This document shows positions 25,281 through 33,795 of a DNA stretch of 64,000 bases, in pieces. Positions within the stretch are counted from its first letter, which is position 1. Each line of letters begins with the position of its first letter. The notes under the pieces are model-generated. The model made no database searches and had not been told where the DNA came from. It worked only from the letters and a program-made list of their open reading frames with translations. The DNA comes from Halomicroarcula saliterrae (GTDB lineage: Archaea; Halobacteriota; Halobacteria; Halobacteriales; Haloarculaceae): the NCBI RefSeq assembly GCF_031624395.1, contig NZ_JAMQON010000004.1, forward strand, positions 1-64,000, read 5' to 3'. The translations under genes and the position numbers were made by a program.

Positions 25281-25856
25281 ATGGACCACTTCCTCGCCGA
25301 CCTGCTCGACGCCCTGGTACGGCTCGACGCGGTCACCATGGAACGCATCGTCGCGTGGCGGAGCCCGCTCGCGACCAAACTGCTGACCTCGGCGACAGGG
25401 CTCGGCTCCGCGACGGCGGCGCTCGTCTTCGTCGGGGTCTGCTATCTCGCCGGCTGGGACGAGGAGTACCGCCACGCGCTGGTCGGGCTGGCGCTCTCGG
25501 GCGTCGTCGTCGGCACGCTCATGCTGACAATCGCGCGCCCGTTTCCCCCGCAGCCGGTCTGTCTGACCGGTGGGAGCGAGACAGTTGCCACGTCGTTCCC
25601 CTCGGGCCACGCCGCCGCCGTCACGGTGTACGCCATGACCGCCCGGCGCTCGGAGACGCTGCCAGCCGGCGTCGTCACGGCACTTGCGGGCGCCGTCGCG
25701 TTCTCCCGAATCTATCTCGGCACCCACTACCTGACCGACACCGTCGTCGGCGTCGCCATCGGTATCGCGGCGTTCCTGCTGGCCGAGCAGCTGCTGGCGC
25801 GAGTCGACGTGACGGCACTGGAGCGGCGTGCCAGCGAGGCCGTCGGGCGGGAGTGA
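25281..25856 (+). CDS. PAP2 superfamily phosphatase
   Basis: This 191-aa membrane protein starts at ATG 25281. Two of the three PAP2 acid phosphatase motifs are intact: FPSGHAAA (about 112-119) and SRIYLGTHYLTD (about 145-156) with the catalytic histidines. The first motif (K-x6-RP) appears as LTIARPF with the RP but no Lys in register, a small departure from the consensus. It would dephosphorylate isoprenoid pyrophosphates or phosphatidic-acid-like lipids at the membrane. It follows the DUF457-like gene. Confidence 0.87.
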   Translation: MDHFLADLLDALVRLDAVTMERIVAWRSPLATKLLTSATGLGSATAALVFVGVCYLAGWDEEYRHALVGLALSGVVVGTLMLTIARPFPPQPVCLTGGSETVATSFPSGHAAAVTVYAMTARRSETLPAGVVTALAGAVAFSRIYLGTHYLTDTVVGVAIGIAAFLLAEQLLARVDVTALERRASEAVGRE

Positions 25857-25948
25857 CCACCCGTGGGGCACCGAGCCGGCGCTGGGCGTATTCGCCGCCG
25901 CGGCGTCTGGGAAAGGGAACCACAAAAGAGCGCAGTTCTGTGCGCCGT

Positions 25949-27118
25949 CTACGGCGCGAGGTCGAATTTCTCTGCGGCGGTCTCCATGTCCTTATCGCCC
26001 CGGCCACAGAGGTTCACCAGAAGGGTGTCGTGACGGTCTTCCTCGGCGAGTTTGATGGCGAGCGCGATGGCGTGGCTCGGTTCGAGCGCCGGGATGATAC
26101 CCTCCGTCTCGCTCAGTTCGCGGAACGCGGCGAGCGCCTCCTCGTCGGTGACGCCGTGGTACTCGGCGCGGCCAAGCGACTGGAGCGCGGCGTGTTCCGG
26201 ACCGACCGCCGGGTAGTCGAGCCCGGCGCTGACGGAGTGGTTCTCCGTCTCCTCGTCTATCATCTTCGTCTTCATCCCCTGGAAGACCTGCGGGTCGTCC
26301 TGTTCCGTCGCTGTGAGCGCCGCCGAGTGCTGGCCCGAATCGAGCCCCTTCCCGGCCGGTTCGGCTCCATAAAACGCCACATCGTCCTCTTTGAACGCGT
26401 GGAACAGCCCGATGGAGTTCGACCCGCCACCCACGGCGGCGACACACGCGTCCGGCAGGTCACCGTGCATGTCCTGTATCTGCTCGCGGGCCTCACGGCC
26501 GATGACCGACTGGAACTCACGGACCATCCGCGGGAACGGGTCCGGGCCGACGGCGCTCCCGACCAGGTAGTGGGTCTCCTCGGTGTTCTCGACGAGGTCC
26601 TCCATCGCGGCGTCGACGGCCTCGGCCAGCCCCTCGTTGCCCCGCGCGACCGGCTCGACGTCCGCGCCCATCAGTCGCATCCTGAAGACGTTCATCCGCT
26701 GTCGACCGATGTCCTTCCGGCCCATGTACACCGTCGTGTCCATGTCCAGCAGCGCGCCGACCATCGCCGTCGCCGTGCCGTGCTGGCCGGCCCCCGTCTC
26801 CGCGATGAGGCGCTCCTTGCCGGCCCGTTTCGCCAGCAACGCCTGCCCGAGCGTGTTGTTGAGCTTGTGCGCGCCGCCGTGGAGCAGGTCCTCGTGCTTG
26901 AAGTAGATGTCCGCACCGTAGCGTTCGCTGAGCGTCTCGGCGTAAAACACCGGTGTCGGCCGGCCGGCAAAGTGTTCCAGCAAGTACTCGAACTCCTCGC
27001 GGAACTCCGGGTCGTCTTTGAGGTCGTCGAACGCCTCGGCCAACTGAGCGAGCGGTTCTTCGAGCGGTTCCGGGACGTGTCGGCCACCGAACTCTTCGAA
27101 TTCGCCGGGTGAAGGCAT
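25949..27118 (-). CDS. trpB: Tryptophan synthase beta chain
   Basis: This 389-aa PLP enzyme condenses indole and serine to tryptophan. The PLP lysine lies in [17 protein letters not shown] (about 85), the catalytic Glu in [16 protein letters not shown], the phosphate-binding loop in GGGSNSIG, and [10 protein letters not shown] is at the C-terminus. These follow the TrpB1 type (the partner of TrpA) rather than TrpB2. No trpA or other trp gene is in the window, so it is either a second copy or working away from its operon. It directly flanks the injection-system region. Confidence 0.9.
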   Translation of the reverse strand: MPSPGEFEEFGGRHVPEPLEEPLAQLAEAFDDLKDDPEFREEFEYLLEHFAGRPTPVFYAETLSERYGADIYFKHEDLLHGGAHKLNNTLGQALLAKRAGKERLIAETGAGQHGTATAMVGALLDMDTTVYMGRKDIGRQRMNVFRMRLMGADVEPVARGNEGLAEAVDAAMEDLVENTEETHYLVGSAVGPDPFPRMVREFQSVIGREAREQIQDMHGDLPDACVAAVGGGSNSIGLFHAFKEDDVAFYGAEPAGKGLDSGQHSAALTATEQDDPQVFQGMKTKMIDEETENHSVSAGLDYPAVGPEHAALQSLGRAEYHGVTDEEALAAFRELSETEGIIPALEPSHAIALAIKLAEEDRHDTLLVNLCGRGDKDMETAAEKFDLAP

Positions 27119-27140
27119 GTCAGCTACTGATTGGGCTGTG

Positions 27141-27150
27141 GGCTAAAAGC
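27141..27150 (-). promoter_or_regulatory. TATA-like box of trpB
   Basis: On the minus strand GCTTTTAGCC lies 23-32 nt before the trpB ATG at 27118, the spacing expected of a leaderless archaeal promoter. Confidence 0.5.
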
Positions 27151-27171
27151 TACTGCCGAGTGAGTCCGGTA

Positions 27172-27261
27172 TTACACGCTCCGCCTGCCGTTCTAACCGC
27201 TCGCCGGGGTCGAGTTCCAGTATACCTGTTCGGGGAAACCCCGAAGCGGCGCCGCCGAACG
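27172..27261 (-). pseudogene. Decayed DUF4157 fragment behind the first partner gene
   Basis: Immediately after the stop of the partner gene at 27262, the minus strand reads GGAASGFPRTGILELDPGERLERQAERVI. This aligns with the piece of intact DUF4157 proteins right after their HELAH motif (GGAVSMLPQ..LEIDPDERLERQAEQTAERVM). The frame is open but has no start, no HELAH and no tail. I read it as the remains of an older cassette. The same arrangement is seen at 46835 and 58549. Confidence 0.75.
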
Positions 27262-28161
27262 TTACTCCGGTTGCCACGAGGTGATAGTGGCTTCCGACGA
27301 CCAGTAGTTCTGGTACTGCGGACAGAACTTCTGGTTGGTGAACCCGTCGTATTTGCCCCACCCCTGCGCGCGGAAGCCGACCGGTGGCTTGAGACCCATC
27401 AGCAGGAAGCAGTCCCGAATCTGGTAGGCAAGATGCGAGACCACGTAGTGATGGAACGACTCGATTTCCGCCGGGTCGAACGCCATCAGTTCAATCGTGG
27501 CATCGGGGTCGCGTTCCAGTGGGTCCTCACCGCGCACCGTCCGGTCGCTTCCTAACCCGTCGTTGTGGATGTAGTGTAGCCCAGAGACGGCTTCGATATC
27601 AAAGTCGAGCGCGTCGAACGTGTCGGTGGCGAGTGTCTCCTTGTCCGGAATCGCCGGCGAATCCGAGTCCCCCTCGAACCGACCGAGGAACTGGTCCAGC
27701 ACCGGCGGGTCGAATTCGGTCGGGTCTTGACGGAGATAGATATCCTTGGAGTAGACCAGCGGGTCATCAGGATCGACATCGTCGAACGGTAGCTCGACTG
27801 TCTGTCCGTCGCCGTGACTCTCGATTTGAGCCTGTAGGTCCCCGAACAACTCGGTGAACTCTGATTCGGACAAGGAGACGACGGCCGCGAGGGTCGCTGC
27901 AATTCGGTCCGGGTTGCTCGTCGGCGGCACTGTATCATGCCCCCGCTCGCGATAGGCGTACCACTTCGCGTAACGGCGAGCCTGACTTCCGTATTCGGTT
28001 TCCTCTATGGTACGACCTTCCGGCTTGTCAGCGTATCCGTCCTGATCGTGGTACTTGATTTCGCCGTCGAACTCTATCTCAAAGACGTGTTCAATATCGT
28101 TATTGTCGATTACACTCAAACCGACACGCTCGTCATTCTCGCCTGTAATGTGTCCATCCAT
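27262..28161 (-). CDS. Cassette partner protein A (unrecognised family, paralog 1)
   Basis: This 299-aa acidic protein belongs to no family I recognise. It shares its architecture with four paralogs in this window (47102, 57455, 58619, 60301): an N-terminal block ITGENDERVGLSVIDNND, a central QARRYAKWYAYRERGHDT followed by NPDR, a variable middle, and a C-terminal block HLAYQIRDCFLLMGLKPPVGF. No signal peptide or TM segment is seen, so it is probably cytoplasmic. It starts 2 nt after the DUF4157 gene, with a Shine-Dalgarno sequence inside that gene's end. It could be a dedicated chaperone, adaptor or immunity protein for the effector-like DUF4157 protein. Confidence 0.8.
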   Translation of the reverse strand: MDGHITGENDERVGLSVIDNNDIEHVFEIEFDGEIKYHDQDGYADKPEGRTIEETEYGSQARRYAKWYAYRERGHDTVPPTSNPDRIAATLAAVVSLSESEFTELFGDLQAQIESHGDGQTVELPFDDVDPDDPLVYSKDIYLRQDPTEFDPPVLDQFLGRFEGDSDSPAIPDKETLATDTFDALDFDIEAVSGLHYIHNDGLGSDRTVRGEDPLERDPDATIELMAFDPAEIESFHHYVVSHLAYQIRDCFLLMGLKPPVGFRAQGWGKYDGFTNQKFCPQYQNYWSSEATITSWQPE

Positions 28162-28163
28162 TT

Positions 28164-29666
28164 TCAGTCTCTCCTGCTTTTACCGACACCCTGCGAGTCA
28201 GAGGTTTCAGTCTGCCATTCGCCTTGTTCAACCTGCCGTCGAATCTGCTCGGCACGGTCATCGAGCGAGCCACTGGTCCGGTCCCACAGCTCGCGGAGCG
28301 TGACTTCGGCAACTTCGACGCCGATAATCGCTGGTCCGAGTTTGAGGCCCAAGATACCCTTGATGACGTTCCAAGAGAGTTCTTCCCAGTAGCTCGGGTC
28401 GATATTCCCTTTTAAGGCTTCCCGCTGGTCATCTGTCAGCGCGATTTGGTCGAGGTCTTCGCTGATTGCCGAGGAAAGCGAACGAATCTCTGCTCCGAGG
28501 TCCTTCGGTTTGTCTGCCAGCGTTCCGAGCGATGTCTCGGTCTCCATTCCCGGATGCGAATCAGTGTCGGTAGACCGAGATTGATCCATCTCGCCACGGG
28601 CGATGGCCGCGTCGACTTCTGCCTCAGTGAGTTCGCTTTCTTTGTTACCTCTCTCGATGATGTCCTGCGCGACATTGTGGAGGAAACTGATTCGGTTGGC
28701 GTTCTGTGACTCCCGGAATTCGCCCACCTCGCCGGATTCGTTCTCGGCCTCGAACAGCGCAAGCGCATGGAACACCTTGTCTTCTGCCAACCGCTGCACG
28801 TGCACGTCCGAACCGCGCATCCCCGGCACACCGATTACACCACCCCGCATCACCCGCTCGGCCGTTTGTTCGGCCTGCCGTTCTAACCGCTCGTCGGGGT
28901 CGATTTCCAGTGTCCCGGATTGGGGTAGCATCGAGACGGCACCCCCCGTTTGCTGTCTCACGTGCGCTAACTCGTGGGCCAGCACGTGCTGTCCCTCCGG
29001 AGTTTCGGGGTCGTACTCACCGGTGTTGAACGCGACGTGATTCCCGACGGTAAAGGCCCGTGCGTTGATATCATTGCACGCTTTGGCCGCTTGCGGTCCG
29101 GTGTGGATGCGCACGTCGCCCAGACTGTCGCCCATTCGCTCCTCGATGGCCTCCTGAATCGAATCGTCCAGCTGCCGGCCCGGTGACCCGATTACGTCCC
29201 GAACGCTGTCGGGCACACCGGCGTCGCCGGCTTTCGGCGAGTCCAGATGGGCGTCCCGCGAGCGCTGGACAGAGCGGGCGTTCTGCCGCTCGACGTTCCA
29301 TGGCACTTGGGGCGGGCGCTCGCGCTGGCGCTCGCGGAACTGCTCCATGTCCCGGGGTTTGCCCATCGTCTCGACGGTCATCCCCTCGTCGGCCCAGCGG
29401 CGGACCTTCCCGGCGCCGTGGCTGTCGACCAGCCGCTGGACCTGGACTTCCTGACCGTCCCGGTACGGCTCGAACCCACAGAGGTCCGCCGCCTCTTGGC
29501 GGGAGAGCGTCGGCCCCCGGCGCGTCGACGACCCGCCGTCGTCGTCCCGCCAGTCCGGATACCTGTCGTAGTCGAACGAGGACGCCGCCTCGTAGCGGGT
29601 GTCACCGCGCGAGGACGCCGACTGGTCGCTTCGGGACGCACTCTCCCGCTCGGTCCGGAATCCCAT
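28164..29666 (-). CDS. DUF4157 (eCIS-core) protein A, candidate effector
   Basis: This 500-aa protein has a long N-terminal region (1-150, with GFEPYRDGQEVQVQRLVD and RQNARSVQRS also found in the other copies). The DUF4157 core follows (about 155-290, with HVLAHELAHVRQQTGG, a zincin-like HExxH motif, and DPDERLERQAEQTAERVM). The C-terminal tail (about 300-500) is unique in the window and has a hydrophobic helix near 430-453 (IKGILGLKLGPAIIGVEVA). DUF4157 proteins are strongly associated with contractile injection systems and are thought to be or carry effectors. Its last residues (SQGVGKSRRD) recur in copy C, and the same region carries the RBS of the partner gene. Confidence 0.85.
   Translation of the reverse strand: MGFRTERESASRSDQSASSRGDTRYEAASSFDYDRYPDWRDDDGGSSTRRGPTLSRQEAADLCGFEPYRDGQEVQVQRLVDSHGAGKVRRWADEGMTVETMGKPRDMEQFRERQRERPPQVPWNVERQNARSVQRSRDAHLDSPKAGDAGVPDSVRDVIGSPGRQLDDSIQEAIEERMGDSLGDVRIHTGPQAAKACNDINARAFTVGNHVAFNTGEYDPETPEGQHVLAHELAHVRQQTGGAVSMLPQSGTLEIDPDERLERQAEQTAERVMRGGVIGVPGMRGSDVHVQRLAEDKVFHALALFEAENESGEVGEFRESQNANRISFLHNVAQDIIERGNKESELTEAEVDAAIARGEMDQSRSTDTDSHPGMETETSLGTLADKPKDLGAEIRSLSSAISEDLDQIALTDDQREALKGNIDPSYWEELSWNVIKGILGLKLGPAIIGVEVAEVTLRELWDRTSGSLDDRAEQIRRQVEQGEWQTETSDSQGVGKSRRD
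28169..28175 (-). promoter_or_regulatory. Ribosome binding site of partner A
   Basis: AGGAGAG on the minus strand, inside the last codons of the DUF4157 gene, lies 7 nt before the partner ATG at 28161. An equivalent AGGAGGG precedes partner C. Such strong sites are uncommon in haloarchaea and imply coupled translation. Confidence 0.6.
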
Positions 29667-29687
29667 CGTTGGCCGTTTTTCACACCG

Positions 29688-29700
29688 GCCGCATATAATT
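29688..29700 (-). promoter_or_regulatory. TATA-like box of DUF4157 gene A
   Basis: AATTATATGCGG on the minus strand lies about 22-34 nt before the ATG at 29666. Its form and spacing match the sequences upstream of the other full-length DUF4157 genes (49357, 62503). Confidence 0.55.
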
Positions 29701-29737
29701 ATTATTCAATCTCCAGTCGTAGAAAGAGCAGTGGTGG

Positions 29738-31864
29738 TCAGGAGTCCGAGGCCTGCTCTCCGGGCCGGGGCGTGAGGACGGTGTCCTCGCCCAGCGACGC
29801 CTCGCCCATGGCGAAGGTCCGGGAGGTGAGGCCGGTGTTGATACCGAGAAAGGAGTTCTCTCCGAGCGCGAACTCCCCCTCGATAGAGACGACGGTGCCC
29901 TCGACGTGGGCCGGCCGCTCGGTATCGACGATATCCTGAACCATCCGGGTCTGTTCGTCGGTTTCGAGCGCGTCACAGAAGACGGCAAAGGAGCGGCCAG
30001 CCGAGAGGAAGTCGCCGTACTGGCGGTCCACGACGGCGTCGTCGATACTGTCGAGGTCGGTCCGCTCGATGAAAAAGAGGCGATAGTCGGAGCCATCGTC
30101 GGCCGCGACGGGGCCGGTCTCGCCGGTGCCGTCGGTCGCCGACGGGTTCGCGTGGCGGAGGTAGAGGCGAATCAGTTCGAGCAGGCCCGCTCTCGTCCCG
30201 CGCTTGCGGTACAGTTCCGGCGCGCGGGCCAGCAGCTCCCGCCGGGCGCTCTCGGGCCACTCGCGGCCGATGTCCGCGGCCAGCCACCCCTCCAGCCACG
30301 ACAGCGACTCGCTTGGAGCGCCGTGGGGGTCGAAGTACTCGCCGACGGACTCGATGGTCCGCTCGACGTCGACGAAGGAGGTCTCCATCACGGAGAGGAA
30401 CTGTTCGAGGAAGGCCGCCGACTGCTGGTCCTCCTGATACAGCTCCGGCATGTGCCGGAGGTAGGAGGTCCGCGGACAGTACGCCCGGACGGCGTCGACC
30501 AGCGGCGAGGCGTCGGGCGTGCCGAGCAACTCGACGGCGACGTAGAGGTACCGACCGCTGGCGTCGTCGAGGAGGACGTCCTGTGGGTCTATCACCTCGC
30601 TGGTGGTCCACTCGTCGGCCGCCTGCGTCGCCAGTTCCGTCGTGGCCCGGTCCTGAAGTGACGCGACACTCGCCGGCGTCCACCCCGGAGCCATGAACGT
30701 CAGCGACTCCGGGTCGGCCGAGGCCAGCTCCCACACCGTTTCGACGCCGGCGTTGCGCAGCATCGCCGCGTTCCGGTCGGTCATCCCGTCGAAGCTGTCG
30801 GCGTCGAGCGACGACAACACCGGTTCGTCGGTCGCCAGATACCGGAGTCGGACCTGCGTGCTGGCCGACGAGCGGACGATGTCGAGGGTGACGCGGTGCC
30901 AGTCGATAGCCGTCGTCCCCGAATCGTACCGGAGGAAAGCGGTGCCGACGTGGCGGTCGTCCTCCGGGTGGGCCGCGTACTCGTGGACCTCCTCGAACCC
31001 GCGGCAGTGGCGTGACTCGCCGGCGACGACGTAGAGCGTCTGTGCGTCGGGGTCGCCGGCCTTGGCGACCATCTCCGTGGCCGCCCCCTCCAGAGCCACT
31101 CGTCTGTCGAACGCGCCGGTCGCAGCGTCGTAGACGAAGATGCCGTGGCCCGACCCGTCGTCGTACCGGCCGGAGACCACGGGCTGGTCGCCCAGGATGG
31201 TCAGACACGACGGGGTGAACGCCTCACCGTCGGCCTCGAACCCGGTGGCCCGCGTGGGGCCGTCTGCGTCCGGGCCTGCCTCGGGACGCCGAATCGAAGG
31301 GCCACCCTCGTCGTCGTCCAGCACGTAGGGCTCGCCGTCACGGACCGCGATGTCGAGCGGCGCGACGAGGTCGTCGGTCGCCACCGGCGAGGCGGTGCCG
31401 GCCCGGTCGACGGCGACGAGGTCGCCGTCGTCGAGGACGTAGATCGTCCCGTCGGCGTACGCCATCGCCGTCGGGTCCGTGAGGTCGGGTCCGAGCGTGC
31501 CGACGACGCGGTGGAGGTCCGTCGAGAGCGCCGTGATACTCCCGTCGGCGGCGTCACAGACGAACACGCGGTTGCCGCTGGCACAGATAGCGGTCGGCTC
31601 CGCGAGCGTCCGATCGGTGCGCTTGAGCAGGCGCTCGCGAGTCTCCGTCGTCGGGTCGTACTGGTAGACGCCGCCCTCGGTGCTGACGGTGTAGAGCGTG
31701 TCGTCCGGTGCGACGACCAGGTCGTGGACGCCGTCTCTGACGTCGAACCGGCGGGTCGTCGTCTGCGTCCTGAGAACGACTCCGCCGCCGGCCACCTCGA
31801 CGTTGTCCATCACGCCGTCCGCCCAGTCCGTCTCACTCGTGGTCGTCGCGTACGAGAACTCCAT
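29738..31864 (-). CDS. Baseplate/tail protein I-like protein with N-terminal beta-propeller
   Basis: This 708-aa protein combines three parts. Residues about 20-300 form an NHL-type propeller (blades such as HDLVVAPDDTLYTVST and GNRVFVCDAADGSITAL). Residues about 370-425 look like a helix-hairpin-helix segment (NAAMLRNAGVETVWELASAD). Residues about 470-610 match phage tail protein I (LPELYQED-type start RHMPELYQEDQQSAAFLEQF, then WLEGWLAADI and ELYRKRGTRAGLLELIRLYL). Tail protein I homologs join the baseplate to the fibre network. It is the last gene of the spike-baseplate operon, 2 nt after the baseplate J-like gene. The propeller may be a surface-binding module (inference). Confidence 0.85.
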   Translation of the reverse strand: MEFSYATTTSETDWADGVMDNVEVAGGGVVLRTQTTTRRFDVRDGVHDLVVAPDDTLYTVSTEGGVYQYDPTTETRERLLKRTDRTLAEPTAICASGNRVFVCDAADGSITALSTDLHRVVGTLGPDLTDPTAMAYADGTIYVLDDGDLVAVDRAGTASPVATDDLVAPLDIAVRDGEPYVLDDDEGGPSIRRPEAGPDADGPTRATGFEADGEAFTPSCLTILGDQPVVSGRYDDGSGHGIFVYDAATGAFDRRVALEGAATEMVAKAGDPDAQTLYVVAGESRHCRGFEEVHEYAAHPEDDRHVGTAFLRYDSGTTAIDWHRVTLDIVRSSASTQVRLRYLATDEPVLSSLDADSFDGMTDRNAAMLRNAGVETVWELASADPESLTFMAPGWTPASVASLQDRATTELATQAADEWTTSEVIDPQDVLLDDASGRYLYVAVELLGTPDASPLVDAVRAYCPRTSYLRHMPELYQEDQQSAAFLEQFLSVMETSFVDVERTIESVGEYFDPHGAPSESLSWLEGWLAADIGREWPESARRELLARAPELYRKRGTRAGLLELIRLYLRHANPSATDGTGETGPVAADDGSDYRLFFIERTDLDSIDDAVVDRQYGDFLSAGRSFAVFCDALETDEQTRMVQDIVDTERPAHVEGTVVSIEGEFALGENSFLGINTGLTSRTFAMGEASLGEDTVLTPRPGEQASDS

Positions 31865-31866
31865 CG

Positions 31867-33792
31867 CTACCGCCCCCCGTCGCCGGCCGCCATCGACAGC
31901 TCCGTCGTCACGTCGACGACGGCGAACAGCTCCCGCGGTCCGATGGCGATTGTGTCGTCTCTCGTCGTCCCGCCGTGGGCCGTGATATCCACGTCGGAGA
32001 CGTAGTCGATACCGTCGAGGTCGGCCACTCGCTCCGCGATGTCGGCGGTCGACAGCGAGCGACCGAACGGCCAGCCCCCGGCTACGAGCGGGTGGACCAG
32101 CGAGTCGAGGGTCGCCCGCACGTCGGCCTCGTAACCGTCGTCGGTGTACCGAGGGTGGGCCTGCCCGGAGACGGTCACGTCCAGCCCGACGTAGGTCGGC
32201 CCCGTCACCGTCACGCGGTCCCCCAGCGTGGCGCGCTCGGTGACGTACTGCTCGACCGTGCCGAGAAAGCCCTCGCTGGGGGTCGGTCGGGGAACGTCCG
32301 GTGGTGCGTACGGGACCACGACGACAGTGACGGTCTCGCCGTCGACGACGACGTTGGTCTGGCCGACGCGGACCCCCGGCGTTCGGGCGGCCAGCGTCTC
32401 GTAGTCCGTTATCGTCACGCCTCGGTCGGGGGACCGGAGATCGCGTCGGAGACGCTCTACCGCCCCCGTGATCGTCTCCCGGTCGCGGCCGCCCGTCGCA
32501 GCACCGGCGGCCGCCACATCGAGGTCACCGAGCAGCGTCCCCCCATCGAGCGTCGTTCCGGGCGACTCGAACTGCCAGACGGCGTCGGGCGAGACACAGC
32601 CGTCCTCGCCGCCGCCGTAGACGTAGTCGGCGGTGACCGTCGCGTCGGCCGGCGGCACCCGCCCCTGTTCGCCGTCGCCGAAGGTGACCCGACCGGTCTC
32701 GCGGTCCAGCCGGTAGTGGGGGTCTGTCGGGCCGGACGCGTCGAAGTCGGCCACTTCGACGAAGGGCGCACCGTCGACCCGTATCTCAGCCGAGAACACC
32801 GGCGTGTGTTCCAGTTCGTAGGTCTGGCCGTTCAGCGCGGTCGGCTCGCCCAGTCCCGACACTTGCGAGAGCGTCTCGTCGCCGACGTGCACGCGGTGGC
32901 TCGCAGCGACCGTGTTCGGTTCGATGGCGTCCAGCTGGGGGGGTATCTCGTAGCCGGCCCGCTCGACGCGACAGCGAATCCAGACGTGCGCCGAGTCGGT
33001 CACGTCGAACGGAGCCCCGTCGTCCATCCGGGGCGCGTCGTCGGGCGCGAACAGTTCGATAGCGCCCCCCTCGTAGAGCGTCGTAGTTCGGTCCTCGGCG
33101 ACAGTCAGGGGCCGCCATCCGTCGGCCCCGGGCGGCCGGTACGCCCACTGGAGGGAGACGGTCGGCTCGAAGTCGGGATCGCCCGGGTCGGCTGGCGTCG
33201 GCGCCGGGAGGTTCTCGTCGTGGTAGTTCGCGACCAGCGTGAGCGAGCGGCCCGCGGCGAACGGGTCCCCGTCGAAGCCGAGATACAGCTCGTCACCGCG
33301 TTCGACGGGGTTGCCGAAGGGGCGGTAGAACATGCCGTCGGTGTTGTTCTCCTGACTGTTGTCCGTCACGCCGTTCCGGTCGGCGGTGACGAGCCTCGCC
33401 AGCGAGGCGTCTGTCAACACCAGGTCGTGGTCCGTCTCGAAGCGGTAGCGTTCGTCGGTGCCGTCGGTGACCAGCAGGCGGCTCCCGGCCGGGAGCCGTT
33501 CGCCGGCGGCAGACGACGGCGGCGAGAGCACGACGGGGGCCGTCGCTGGCTCCTGTAACCGCCGGTGGTACCCCATCAACTGGAGGTACTTCTCGCGGTG
33601 GGCGTCGGTTATCTGGTCGAGCTGGTAGGTGTGTGTCTCGGTCACCCACGCGAGGACTTCGAGAATCGTGATACCCGGGTCGTGTGGATTGAAGTCCGTC
33701 CACTCCTCGGAGTAGGCCGGAATCAGCTTCTTGGCCTGTTCGAGATACGCCTCGTAATCCCTGTCGTCGAGGTTCGGTACGTCGATACCCAT
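31867..33792 (-). CDS. Baseplate J-like wedge protein 1 (gp6/Afp11-like)
   Basis: This 641-aa protein matches the putative baseplate assembly family of contractile systems, related to phage baseplate J and T4 gp6. The N-terminal ILEVLAWVTETHTYQLDQITDAH near residue 45 and the C-terminal GAVERLRRDLRSPDRGVTITDYETLA (about 435-460) followed by TNVVVDGETVTVVVVP are family hallmarks. It would form part of the baseplate wedge around the spike. It is separated by 3 nt from the 1056-aa wedge gene upstream. Confidence 0.88.
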   Translation of the reverse strand: MGIDVPNLDDRDYEAYLEQAKKLIPAYSEEWTDFNPHDPGITILEVLAWVTETHTYQLDQITDAHREKYLQLMGYHRRLQEPATAPVVLSPPSSAAGERLPAGSRLLVTDGTDERYRFETDHDLVLTDASLARLVTADRNGVTDNSQENNTDGMFYRPFGNPVERGDELYLGFDGDPFAAGRSLTLVANYHDENLPAPTPADPGDPDFEPTVSLQWAYRPPGADGWRPLTVAEDRTTTLYEGGAIELFAPDDAPRMDDGAPFDVTDSAHVWIRCRVERAGYEIPPQLDAIEPNTVAASHRVHVGDETLSQVSGLGEPTALNGQTYELEHTPVFSAEIRVDGAPFVEVADFDASGPTDPHYRLDRETGRVTFGDGEQGRVPPADATVTADYVYGGGEDGCVSPDAVWQFESPGTTLDGGTLLGDLDVAAAGAATGGRDRETITGAVERLRRDLRSPDRGVTITDYETLAARTPGVRVGQTNVVVDGETVTVVVVPYAPPDVPRPTPSEGFLGTVEQYVTERATLGDRVTVTGPTYVGLDVTVSGQAHPRYTDDGYEADVRATLDSLVHPLVAGGWPFGRSLSTADIAERVADLDGIDYVSDVDITAHGGTTRDDTIAIGPRELFAVVDVTTELSMAAGDGGR

Positions 33793-33795
33793 CCG

